The notes under the pieces were generated by a model that saw nothing but the letters and a program-made list of their open reading frames with translations, was not told where the DNA came from and searched no databases. Positions 41,766 to 49,203 of a stretch of 49,203 nt of DNA are shown here, one piece after another (the first letter of the stretch is position 1; every line of letters starts with the position of its first letter). A program made the position numbers and the translations under genes. Origin of the DNA: RGIG3102 sp964525015 (lineage in GTDB: Bacteria; Bacillota; Clostridia; Oscillospirales; Ruminococcaceae); NCBI GenBank assembly GCA_964525015.1, contig CAZGFY010000016.1:1-49203 (forward strand), given 5' to 3'.

Positions 41766-43226
41766 ATGGCAAACAAACAAACAAGCAAATCAAACAAAAT
41801 GAGTCTATTCGGTTGTATTATGATGGCTATCGGTGCAGTTGTTGGCTCAGGTGTATTCACATCAATCCCACGAGGTATCGGCATTGTTGGCGACCAAATC
41901 GGCTGGGCACTAGCTCTAGCTACATTCTTTGTTTTCTTTAGAACCCTACCATCACTATTTATGCAATCAGCTCTTCCAGCGTCTGGTTCATCTTATATGT
42001 ATGTTGCAAAGTTCTTCCATCCAGCAGTTGGTTATGTTCAATCAATTAACTCTTTAATTGGTACTTTAAACATCGCTGTTATGACAACAACTTTCGCTAC
42101 ATATTTTGCACAATTAACAAATAACGTTGGTAACACTGGATATATAACAGTTGTTGCTATTATCACAGCTATCGTATTCGGTGTAATTGGTACATTCGGT
42201 GCTAAAATGGCTGGTAATATCCAATCAGTTATCGTTATTATTCTAATCATCGCACTTGGCGTATACATCTTTGGTGGTTTTGCAAATGTAAATCTTGTAT
42301 CACCAATGGATTTCATTATCCCAACATTTGAATTCGCAACACTATGGTCTGCAATTGCTTTTGTTAACTACGCTCTACAAGGTGGTGCTATCGTTGCATC
42401 ATTCGCAGACGAAGTTGAAAATCCAGGCTTTGCAATTCCATTCTCATTCTTCGTTGGTACTAGCGTTGTTGCTGTTATCTACATCTTAATTGCTTTTGTA
42501 ACATTCAGTGCTGGTCCAATTCCAGTAGCAGAAGGTATGGACGCTGCAACTTGGGCAACTCAAATGGACGCTTGGAACTTAGGTCTTCTTTCAGAAAACT
42601 TCCTAAGCCCAGCAATGGTAACATTCTTCCTAATCGCAGGTGCTATGTTCGCAACTCTAACAACTCTAAATGGTTCAGTTATGATTTACTCACGTCTACA
42701 CTTCGTTACAGCTCGTGACGGTGTATGGCCAGCAGTATTCGCTAAAACAAACAAATACAACGTTCCTTACGTTGCTCTTTGGGGTTCAGTTGCAATTGCA
42801 ATCGCTGCTTTATTATTCCAAATCCCAACAGGCGATTTATTATCAATCGTTTCAATCCCAGGATTATTATTAGGATTTATCTTCTATGTGCCAATCGTTA
42901 GATTCCCAACTATTTTCCCATACAGTGCGAAAAAAGCTTGGTTCCGTTTAGCACAACCAGTAAACATTGTTATGTGTATTGCTGCTGCTGCAATTGCGTT
43001 TATTATGGGTAGTTCACTACTAAAAACTCTAACAGCAGATAAACTAATCTCAATTGCTACTCTATACACTCTAGCTTACGCATACTACATCGCTAGATGG
43101 CAATATATGAAGAAAAAACACGGTATTGATATTATCGAAAAAGCTAAAGGCTACCACCCATCATGGATTGAACATGAAGCAAAACTTAAAGCTGAAGCTG
43201 AAGGCACACAAGTTAGTGCTAAATAA
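41766..43226 (+). CDS. APC-family amino-acid permease
   Basis: The 486-residue protein has about twelve membrane helices and the APC start GCIMMAIGAVVGSGVFTSIPRG, quoted in part as GAVVGSGVFTSIP (about 19-31), where the unwound GSG helix binds substrate. PASGSSYMYVAKFFHPAVGY and FADEVENPG are further landmarks. It imports an amino acid by proton symport or exchange. Co-transcribed with the PLP enzyme, which suggests that enzyme's substrate as cargo. It uses CTA for leucine and ATC far more than other genes here. Terminator 11 bases after the stop. Confidence 0.9.
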   Translation: MANKQTSKSNKMSLFGCIMMAIGAVVGSGVFTSIPRGIGIVGDQIGWALALATFFVFFRTLPSLFMQSALPASGSSYMYVAKFFHPAVGYVQSINSLIGTLNIAVMTTTFATYFAQLTNNVGNTGYITVVAIITAIVFGVIGTFGAKMAGNIQSVIVIILIIALGVYIFGGFANVNLVSPMDFIIPTFEFATLWSAIAFVNYALQGGAIVASFADEVENPGFAIPFSFFVGTSVVAVIYILIAFVTFSAGPIPVAEGMDAATWATQMDAWNLGLLSENFLSPAMVTFFLIAGAMFATLTTLNGSVMIYSRLHFVTARDGVWPAVFAKTNKYNVPYVALWGSVAIAIAALLFQIPTGDLLSIVSIPGLLLGFIFYVPIVRFPTIFPYSAKKAWFRLAQPVNIVMCIAAAAIAFIMGSSLLKTLTADKLISIATLYTLAYAYYIARWQYMKKKHGIDIIEKAKGYHPSWIEHEAKLKAEAEGTQVSAK

Positions 43227-43237
43227 TTAAATATTTT

Positions 43238-43271
43238 AAAGGGTTATGATTTTCATAACCCTTTATTTTTT
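43238..43271 (+). terminator. terminator of the PLP-enzyme/permease operon
   Basis: AAAGGGTTATGA and TCATAACCCTTT form a 12-bp stem with a TTT loop, followed by ATTTTTTT. Confidence 0.92.
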
Positions 43272-43317
43272 TATGCTTTATTAGTAATTAAAAGATAATA
43301 TCTAATAAAATGATAAT

Positions 43318-43350
43318 AAAAATACTCAAGCTTAAGCTTGAGTATTTTTA
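43318..43350 (-). terminator. palindromic terminator of the PASTA gene
   Basis: A perfect 26-bp palindrome centred on CTTAAG, with halves AATACTCAAGCTT and AAGCTTGAGTATT, flanked by A and T runs. It serves the minus-strand unit. Confidence 0.85.
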
Positions 43351-43363
43351 TTAAATATTTTAT

Positions 43364-45280
43364 TTATGGGGTTGGTTCTATATCTGAGTAAACAGTTAGA
43401 GTTATTGTTGTATTTGCTGCCACAACTGCCCCTTCTGGTTGAGATTGAATATACACTTTTCCTTGTTCTGAAGTATCAGCTTTATATTCGCCTTTTTCAT
43501 AAACTAAGATAATATTTTCAAGCCCTGACATTGCATCTATCTCCGTCTTTGTTTTCCCCATAAAGTTTGGAATAGTTGTTGTTGCCGCTGCTGTCATTGG
43601 TTCGCATTTTATAGTTATTGTTGCACCTGCTTCTATTTGGCTTCCAGCTTCAACACTTTGCCACCAAACTTCACCAGCCTTACGATTTTGCCCACTACTC
43701 TCTTCTATTATAACTGGAACAATCCCTGCCGCTTCGCATATAGCAATCGCTTTTTCACGAGTTATAATACTATCAACACTTGAGCCTTCTGGTAAAACAA
43801 GGCTAGGCGTATAAATAATCGGTCCGCTTGATACAACAAATTCTAATGTCGCCACTATATCTTTAGTGTTATTTGCTTCAACTTGCGATAAAACTGTTCC
43901 ATATGCTTTATTGCTTTCTGTGTACGTTGTGCTAACTTTAAATTCTGCACCTTTAGCGTTATGCTCATTAATCCAAGTACGAATATTTTCTTCATTTTGC
44001 CCAACAAATGATGGAACTAAAACTCTATATCCTAAAGAATAAACAAGCTCAACATAGCTTCCGTCTTGATACAAGCTTCCTGCCGCTGCCGATTGAGAAA
44101 CTAATTTACCCTCATCAACATTCATAACATATTTTTGTGTAACAATTAAAGATATACCTTTTGTATTTGCTTCAAGCTCTGCTGCTTCTTTTGATAAGCT
44201 ACTAAAGTTTGGAACTCTTATTTCTTCCCCTTTAGATACATAAATAGTTATTGTATCCCCTTCATAAACTGTTTGTGCTGCTTTTACGCTTTGGCGAATT
44301 ACATTCCCTTTTAAAACAGTGTCGCTAAATTCTTCAACTATTTCTAAAACAATATTATTTTCACTAGCAAAGGTTTTTGATTCTTCAAGACTCATTGTTA
44401 AAAAGTTTGGAAGTTTTACTGCTTCGCCCTCGCCCTCACCTTTTGAGAATGTGATGTATAAAGGAGAATCTCTGCGAATTTCTGTTCCGATAACTGAATT
44501 ATCATTAATAGAGTATTCTATCATTTTGCCAATTGGTACAGTGTCGCTTTCTTCTGTTGTAATCCTAACTTTAGTCATTAAATTATCATCAACCCAAGCT
44601 TCAACTTCGTCAATAGTCATATTCATTAAATCAGGAACTGGCACCATAACGCTTAAATCAGGCCCAAGTGATACTACAAGCGTTAAAACATCATCCCCGC
44701 CTAGCTTTTCGCCCTCAGCGTGGCTTTGGCTGATAATAGTTCCAGCTGGTATACTATCGCTGTATTCGTCTTCTTTATTAATTAAAACGCCGTTTTCATT
44801 CGACCAAATTGTTGCTTGTGAATAAGCCCAAGTTTCCATATTTGGAACACTTGCACCACCTGTTAATAAAAATATTAATAGAATTAAAGCTATTGCCCCT
44901 ACACCAAGTAAAATTATATTTTTCGTATTCTTTTTCTTTGGAGCATTTGGGTCTGCCATAAATACAGCTTTTTTAGGAGTTGGGGTTTTAAATCCACTAT
45001 CCTCTGTAAAGCTCATTTTTTTTTCTTCATTGATTTTAATAATATCATCCCCAGAAGTATTAAATTCTATCTTTTCTTTTGGTAAGTTAGAAATTTCTTC
45101 CTTTTTTGCTACCGTATTTTCAATCGGCTTTGCTTCTTCAATTACCTTTTGTAAAACTTGCTCTTTGGCAATCGGAGTTTCGGTTTTAGAGTTTGTATTT
45201 TCAATAGGCTTTTCACCTTGAGAAACAGCCCCTATATCCTCAGCCTTCTTTTTATAATTATCTAAAAAATTATTTCCCAT
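43364..45280 (-). CDS. kinase-less PASTA-repeat membrane protein
   Basis: The 638-residue protein has a charged cytoplasmic part (1-120), one membrane helix (about 121-141) and an outer part of seven consecutive PASTA-type modules of about 65 residues. Each has a VPxF/VPxL-like start and a GxxVxxQ-like middle (examples: KGNVIRQSVKAAQ, EGKLVSQSAAAG, AGEVWWQSVEAG). PASTA modules bind peptidoglycan fragments or beta-lactams and normally hang on PknB kinases or PBPs. Here no kinase or transpeptidase domain is attached. It follows the ABC exporter genes by 71 bases, with a long hairpin between. Confidence 0.85.
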   Translation of the reverse strand: MGNNFLDNYKKKAEDIGAVSQGEKPIENTNSKTETPIAKEQVLQKVIEEAKPIENTVAKKEEISNLPKEKIEFNTSGDDIIKINEEKKMSFTEDSGFKTPTPKKAVFMADPNAPKKKNTKNIILLGVGAIALILLIFLLTGGASVPNMETWAYSQATIWSNENGVLINKEDEYSDSIPAGTIISQSHAEGEKLGGDDVLTLVVSLGPDLSVMVPVPDLMNMTIDEVEAWVDDNLMTKVRITTEESDTVPIGKMIEYSINDNSVIGTEIRRDSPLYITFSKGEGEGEAVKLPNFLTMSLEESKTFASENNIVLEIVEEFSDTVLKGNVIRQSVKAAQTVYEGDTITIYVSKGEEIRVPNFSSLSKEAAELEANTKGISLIVTQKYVMNVDEGKLVSQSAAAGSLYQDGSYVELVYSLGYRVLVPSFVGQNEENIRTWINEHNAKGAEFKVSTTYTESNKAYGTVLSQVEANNTKDIVATLEFVVSSGPIIYTPSLVLPEGSSVDSIITREKAIAICEAAGIVPVIIEESSGQNRKAGEVWWQSVEAGSQIEAGATITIKCEPMTAAATTTIPNFMGKTKTEIDAMSGLENIILVYEKGEYKADTSEQGKVYIQSQPEGAVVAANTTITLTVYSDIEPTP

Positions 45281-45301
45281 AATATAATCATCCCTTACTA
45301 T

Positions 45302-45341
45302 ATATTTAGTATGAGCGTAAAATTACACTCATACTAAATAT
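45302..45341 (-). promoter_or_regulatory. long hairpin just before the PASTA ribosome site
   Basis: ATATTTAGTATGAG and CTCATACTAAATAT form a perfect 14-bp stem that extends inward by five more pairs (one G-T). On the minus strand no T tract follows; the AAGGGA ribosome site begins within 10 bases. It may be an attenuator or a processing barrier that separates PASTA expression from the ABC genes. Confidence 0.65.
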
Positions 45342-45351
45342 TTATTTTATA

Positions 45352-47166
45352 TTAGTTTGTGATATCTCGCTTTTTAAATACATATCCAACTATTGCAAGA
45401 CAAATTATTGAGCAAATCACAAGTACTGCTGCCCCAAGCCCTATGCTAACTGGCATACCTTTACTTAAAAACTCTTTAACATATCCATACTCTGCCATAT
45501 TTACATAATCTTGTAGTAGTAAATATGGAATAGGAGTATAAGCTAGTATATCAATCGGCGGCTGATAAGCTAAGATATTAAGCCCTATTAGTGCACCTAC
45601 ATACATAACAGTTGGAATTATAATCGCAACTGCTGTATTTCTTACAACACCTGAAATCATAAATGCAACAGTGTATAAGAATACTATACTAAAGAATACA
45701 ATAAAGAAATCTCCTAGCATACTAATAAAGAAATTCACCTGGCCAGTAGCGCTGTAATTTGGATAGAAGTAATCGCCAAATCCACCCCTAAAGCCACTTA
45801 CAACTAATAGTGCAATTGCAAACGCTAGATATAGCATAAATACAACTACAAGCCCTGCAACATATCTTGATAGTAAAACTTTTGTTCTCGTTCTTGGGCG
45901 AATCATCATTAATCTAACTGTACCATTTTGGAATTCACTAGCTAAACACCAGCCACCCACAAGCATTGCAAAAATTGCAACCATCATTGTAGCTGTTGGG
46001 AAGAATGTGTTATAAAAAACAGTACGAGCGCCTTCGCTTACAAATTCCATATCTGGCTTATTTGCATTAAGCGAGCTTTCTGCAACAAATAATTCTTCTT
46101 CAAACTGTTGTTTTTCTTTCTCCATTGCCGTTAAATAGTCTTGATATGTGCCATATTGGTCAGCCATCCATTGATTTTGTTCGTACTCTTGCTCTGTATA
46201 AACATCAGTTGCATTTTGAATTCTCCAATGAAGTTGTTCTATCCCGCTAAGAGCTGAATCTTGCCAGCTACCATCGCCTTCGATAATATTATTCGCTAAT
46301 CTAAATTCTAATTGCGGAATATTTATTTCATTCACCATAATTATAGATTCTTCTAAATTTTTAATTTCTTCTGAAATTAATTCCTCTTGAGAAGGAGTTT
46401 CTATAATATCTTTTTCTAATTGTTCAATACGCTCAGTGTAGTTTTTAATTTGTTCTTGATATTCCTCTTTGCGAATTTCTGCATAAAGCGTATAGTTATC
46501 GGTTTCCATTATTTCATAGAAAGTGTCGATTTCCGCTTGTAGTTCTATTATTAACTCTTGTTTTTCACTTTCAGTTAACGGAACAAATTCCTCTGGTTCT
46601 TCGCCTTCAGTAGTGCTAGCGTCTGGCATCCCGTAGCCATAGTTATACATAGCACCACCATTGTTAATTTCGCCTTCTAAATACTCACTATATCCAAACC
46701 AATTAACCCCTTCAGCTAATGCTTCATCTGCTAAATCTGGCTGCTGTAAAACATATATATCAATAATATTTTGTCTTGCCTCATAAAAAAGTCTTTCGCG
46801 ATAATCATAATCTCTTTCACTTTGCGCAGCATACGGAATTGCAGTAGCTAGCATTTCAAGTATTCTATCTGAAACTTCTGTTGCGTGTTTTAAAGCATCC
46901 CCTGAAAACATTTGCCCTATATATTCTGCATCATTTTGAAGATAGGTGTATTCGTGTGTAAAATCATTATCGTTTTCGTATTCCACGCCATCAACAATTA
47001 CATATTCCTGATCGTATGGATAATAAGTATAGGAATCTTCAAATATCATCCCTAACACAGGAAGCCCCACTACTACAAACAGAAAGAATATCGCCGCCGA
47101 AATCACTATAAATTTAGATAGCGACATATTTTTAACTTCTGCTCTTACTTGATTTAAAAAATTCAT
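45352..47166 (-). CDS. ABC-2 type permease with large coiled-coil ectodomain
   Basis: The 604-residue protein has one helix at about 19-40, then about 340 residues outside the membrane, then five helices in the last 210 residues. The second part holds the ABC-2 motif GGWCLASEFQNGTVRLMMIRPRTR (in part: ASEFQNGTVRLMM). The ectodomain is rich in Glu and Gln. It has long predicted coiled-coil helices (around QEQIKNYTERIEQLEKDI and KEKQQFEEELFVAESS), a Tyr-rich start and a Gly/Asn/Tyr patch. It is partner of the ATPase upstream. The substrate is unknown; it may be a peptide, lipid or wall component. Confidence 0.87.
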   Translation of the reverse strand: MNFLNQVRAEVKNMSLSKFIVISAAIFFLFVVVGLPVLGMIFEDSYTYYPYDQEYVIVDGVEYENDNDFTHEYTYLQNDAEYIGQMFSGDALKHATEVSDRILEMLATAIPYAAQSERDYDYRERLFYEARQNIIDIYVLQQPDLADEALAEGVNWFGYSEYLEGEINNGGAMYNYGYGMPDASTTEGEEPEEFVPLTESEKQELIIELQAEIDTFYEIMETDNYTLYAEIRKEEYQEQIKNYTERIEQLEKDIIETPSQEELISEEIKNLEESIIMVNEINIPQLEFRLANNIIEGDGSWQDSALSGIEQLHWRIQNATDVYTEQEYEQNQWMADQYGTYQDYLTAMEKEKQQFEEELFVAESSLNANKPDMEFVSEGARTVFYNTFFPTATMMVAIFAMLVGGWCLASEFQNGTVRLMMIRPRTRTKVLLSRYVAGLVVVFMLYLAFAIALLVVSGFRGGFGDYFYPNYSATGQVNFFISMLGDFFIVFFSIVFLYTVAFMISGVVRNTAVAIIIPTVMYVGALIGLNILAYQPPIDILAYTPIPYLLLQDYVNMAEYGYVKEFLSKGMPVSIGLGAAVLVICSIICLAIVGYVFKKRDITN

Positions 47167-47182
47167 CTTTTCTGCCCCCCTT

Positions 47183-48097
47183 TTAAGAAATTTGCTCTTT
47201 TGAGCCTGTTGTCATACTAATAAAGTCTTGCTCTAGTGAGCGTTTTTCTCTATTAACTGCATATATCTTAATTCCTTTTGAAACAAAACCTTCAATTATG
47301 CTAGGTATATTATCATTTTTCATAACAAGATTTACTCCATCTGGCATCATATCACAGTTTGCTCCCATAGCCTTAAAGCTATCAAAAACAGCCTTATTAT
47401 CGCTTGTTACAAATGTGTATTGATAAACTTCGGTGTCATCTTCTTGGTTCATTGATTTTTCGCCAATTATAACGCCTTTATCAATAACATAAATTCTATC
47501 GCACATAAGTTCCATTTCAGAAAGTAGGTGAGAAGAAATAAAAACGCCTGTTCCTGCATTTTGAGATAGATTTTTTAATATATCTCGAAGTTCTTTTATA
47601 CCAATCGGGTCAAGTCCATTTGTCGGCTCGTCTAGTATTAAAAGTGGTGGCATGTGAAGAAGTGCCTGTGCTAAGCCTATACGCTGACGCATACCAAGCG
47701 AGTATGTTTTTATTTTGCTATCAATTCTATCTTTCATTTTAACTAATTCTACAACAGAGTCAATATTATCCACAGCTTCCTGACCATAGAATTTTGCAAA
47801 ATACTCTAGATTTTGTCTGCCTGTTAGACTTTTGTATAAATCAGGGTTTTCAACTATACCCCCAACGTTTTTCATAGCGCTCTCAAAATCAGTAACAACA
47901 TTATGTCCGCAAATTTTAACCTCACCTGAAGTTATACCAAATAAGCCCATAACCATTTTGATAGTTGTAGTTTTACCGGCACCATTAGGCCCTAAAAAAC
48001 CAACTATCTCGCCACTATTAATCGTTAAATTAACATTATCAACAATAACTTTCTTTTTAATTGTTTTAGTGACATTTGTAAGTTTTAATAATTCCAT
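47183..48097 (-). CDS. ABC transporter ATP-binding protein (export type)
   Basis: The 304-residue ATPase has Walker A GPNGAGKTT (about 35-43), signature SLGMRQRIGLAQALLH, Walker B LLILDEPTNGLDP and the switch histidine in FISSHLLSEME. The C-terminal 90 residues form the accessory domain common in ABC-2 exporters such as the bacitracin or NatA type. It precedes the permease gene by 16 bases and carries a TTGGAGGATATGTATG ribosome region. First gene of the exporter/PASTA unit. Confidence 0.92.
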   Translation of the reverse strand: MELLKLTNVTKTIKKKVIVDNVNLTINSGEIVGFLGPNGAGKTTTIKMVMGLFGITSGEVKICGHNVVTDFESAMKNVGGIVENPDLYKSLTGRQNLEYFAKFYGQEAVDNIDSVVELVKMKDRIDSKIKTYSLGMRQRIGLAQALLHMPPLLILDEPTNGLDPIGIKELRDILKNLSQNAGTGVFISSHLLSEMELMCDRIYVIDKGVIIGEKSMNQEDDTEVYQYTFVTSDNKAVFDSFKAMGANCDMMPDGVNLVMKNDNIPSIIEGFVSKGIKIYAVNREKRSLEQDFISMTTGSKEQIS

Positions 48098-48397
48098 ACA
48101 TATCCTCCAATTTACATTTTAACACAGTTTTATACCCTTTAAATTCATAATGATTTAATCTCTGTGATACATTCAAATCATAGAATATATTATATCATAA
48201 GATTAATACAATATCTAGTGATTTTTTTCTTTTTTCACATATCCTAATGAATTCTTAAGCTTTTCTTAAGATTTTTATGCCTTTCACTATATTTATATAT
48301 AGTTTTCTCATCTTTTAAGCAATAACTAATCTAAATCATAAAATTTAGATTGATTTTATACTTTAATTAGTGTAAAATTAGTTTTGGAAATAAATAA
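48098..48397. other. intergenic region between the ABC operon and the tRNA genes
   Basis: AT-rich, no gene. It should hold the ABC operon promoter: a weak TAAAAT at 48116-48121 (minus) is the best candidate. The tRNA promoter lies at 48350-48378 (plus). Nothing else recognisable. Confidence 0.6.
48350..48378 (+). promoter_or_regulatory. promoter of the tRNA unit
   Basis: TTGATT (48350-48355), 17 bases and TAAAAT (48373-48378), 20 bases before the decayed tRNA and 110 bases before the intact one. Confidence 0.65.
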
Positions 48398-48464
48398 GCC
48401 TTCTTAGTTAAATGGATATACCCCCCCCCCCTAAGTGGTAAACCGTTCGAGTCTAAATCAAGCA
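48398..48464 (+). pseudogene. decayed tRNA-Arg-like copy with an 11-C run
   Basis: The first 23 bases match the intact tRNA-Arg downstream at 21 positions (acceptor strand and D arm). The anticodon arm is replaced by a run of 11 C (48421-48431) followed by TAAGTGG. The 3' half has a T-loop-like GTTCGAGTC, but no sequence pairs with GCCTTCT, so no acceptor stem and no functional tRNA can form. Confidence 0.75.
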
Positions 48465-48487
48465 TTTATATACAAAAAATTAAATAT

Positions 48488-48562
48488 GCCCTCTTAGTTA
48501 AGTGGATATAACATGCCCCTCCTAAGGGCAAATCACGTGTTCGACTCACGTAGAGGGTGCCA
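48488..48562 (+). tRNA. tRNA-Arg, anticodon CCT (CCU)
   Basis: The full cloverleaf is visible. Acceptor GCCCTCT/AGAGGGT (one G-T pair), D stem GTTA/TAAC, anticodon stem TGCCC/GGGCA with loop CTCCTAA (anticodon CCT), T stem ACGTG/CACGT with loop TTCGACT, discriminator G and an encoded CCA. It decodes AGG. This tRNA is a common attachment site for integrative elements, and a tyrosine integrase lies 235 bases beyond its 3' end. Confidence 0.95.
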
Positions 48563-48570
48563 GAAAACTC

Positions 48571-48612
48571 AGTGTTTAAGCCGTTTTTTACGGTTTAGGC
48601 ACTTTTTTTATT
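48571..48612 (+). terminator. terminator of the tRNA-Arg gene
   Basis: GTGTTTAAGCCG and CGGTTTAGGCAC form a 12-bp stem (three G-U pairs in RNA) followed by seven T. Confidence 0.85.
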
Positions 48613-48796
48613 TTCATAAAGCACTTCCGTAATTATTCTGTATATTTTCTGTATAACTTATCAATTTGCTAATTTAGACTCGAACATTTTTTTGTAAGTT
48701 TGCTAAGAATTTTTGCTATTTGCTAAGAGGACAATTAGCAAGGGTACACCACTCAATAATATTTGACGAAAGTGGATGATATACCGTTCGTTTCTT

Positions 48797-49203
48797 TTAA
48801 TTAGCAGATTGTCCTGTTTGAATAAGTTTTGAGAGTGTTTCTAATAATTCTGGTGACTTTGAAAGTTCTGCAACTAATGTTTCAATATCAAGAGCAGGTG
48901 TTTGTTTTTCTTCTTTAGGGACTTTTACTTGTCGCAAGTCGGGTCCGTTATAAAATGCTGTTTCAAACTTCTGTGCGTTGATTTTTCTATCTTCATCTAA
49001 GATATGTGCATACACTTTCGTTATCATATCAATTTCAGCGTGTCCAGTATCGCCTTGAGTGGCTTTTAGATCGCCGTGATTAAGTTTTAGCTTATAAGTT
49101 GTACTAGAATGCCTTAAAGAATGGAAAACTAGTGCTTCTTTCTGCTACATAGCATAATTTATTTCGGTAAAATACCAAGTGTATTTGTTAATTTTCGCAT
49201 CGT
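48797..49203 (-). pseudogene. tyrosine recombinase (phage/ICE-type integrase), C-terminal part with in-frame TAG
   Basis: Reading the minus strand, the frame ending at 48797 contains the catalytic region VFHSLRHSSTTYKLKL (HxxRH), GDTGHAE and the nucleophile tyrosine in TKVYAHILDEDR. The tail is ETAFYNGPDLRQV and an acidic helix. Before it, at 49145-49147, the frame has an amber stop; the 18 codons further upstream do not resemble an integrase clearly. No start codon exists between the stop and the catalytic core except one at 49027, after HxxRH. So the gene is broken, or there is a sequence error. The element extends beyond the right edge. Confidence 0.8.

Larger units (their letters stand above)
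48445..48685. repeat. 14-bp inverted repeat flanking tRNA-Arg
   Basis: GTTCGAGTCTAAAT at 48445-48458 is repeated exactly as its complement, ATTTAGACTCGAAC, at 48672-48685. One copy lies in the decayed tRNA, the other between the tRNA terminator and the integrase. Only the two 14-base ends are repeated. Confidence 0.85.

Noticed and set aside
43364..45280. PknB-type Ser/Thr kinase
   Set aside because: PASTA modules are present but the cytoplasmic part is only about 120 residues and has no kinase motifs.
48398..48464. Second functional tRNA
   Set aside because: No 3' acceptor strand complementary to GCCTTCT, and the anticodon arm is replaced by a C run.

Overview
The window is AT-rich DNA from a low-GC Gram-positive bacterium, most likely an anaerobic member of the Clostridia; genus and species cannot be fixed from the sequence alone. 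The reasons are the T-box leader on valS, AGGAGG-type ribosome binding sites, sigma-A promoters close to TTGACA-N17-TATAAT, many short hairpin terminators with T tracts, and oxygen-sensitive Fe-S enzymes (two-subunit class I fumarase, two-subunit L-serine dehydratase). Most of the window looks like ordinary chromosome. Only the right end (about 48.4-49.2 kb) carries mobile DNA.

Layout. 0-8 kb: 5' part of valS with a T-box leader, a YdbC/HD-hydrolase pair, a zinc-ribbon membrane protein, a PilZ plus HD-GYP c-di-GMP operon, a duplicated pair of membrane-anchored proteins, fumarase and a small P-loop kinase. 8-12 kb: polyamine importer potABCD, whose binding protein has its own C-terminal membrane anchor. 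12.5-19 kb: phosphoribosyltransferase, two small proteins, a GNAT acetyltransferase and a galactose-type mglBAC importer whose last gene encodes an InlB-repeat membrane protein. 19-24 kb: sdaAB/sdaAA, an AI-2E family membrane protein and a DEAD-box helicase with a 30-bp minisatellite. 24-30 kb: xth divergent from a DtxR-like regulator, a diguanylate cyclase-like protein, an AgrA/AgrC-type two-component system without agrBD, and a 53-residue gene. 30-37 kb: a TPM / zinc-ribbon / SPFH triad resembling Bacillus YdjH-YdjG-YdjI, then a 1069-residue surface protein behind a long regulatory region. 37-43 kb: an ArsP-like permease and a cysteine-rich thioredoxin-like fusion behind twin operators, an AraC regulator, and a PLP enzyme with an APC permease. 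43-48 kb: an ABC-2 exporter with a large coiled-coil ectodomain, followed by a kinase-less PASTA protein. 48.4-49.2 kb: tRNA-Arg(CCU) with a decayed tRNA copy and the C-terminal part of a tyrosine integrase, the left edge of an integrated element.

How the genes fit together. Carbon and nitrogen entry points are serine to pyruvate (sda), fumarate/malate (fum), galactose-type sugar uptake (mgl), polyamines (pot) and an amino-acid or D-amino-acid operon (PLP enzyme plus APC permease). Several genes build or watch the envelope: the Ydj-like triad, the surface protein, the PASTA protein with the ABC exporter, the InlB-repeat protein and the zinc-ribbon repeat protein. C-di-GMP signalling is represented by PilZ, HD-GYP and GGDEF proteins. 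The least ordinary units are the twin-operator ArsP/Cys-rich thioredoxin operon, the exporter/PASTA operon, the 11-bp-phased TTACAT boxes before the surface protein, and the promoter followed at once by a terminator at 40.38-40.47 kb.
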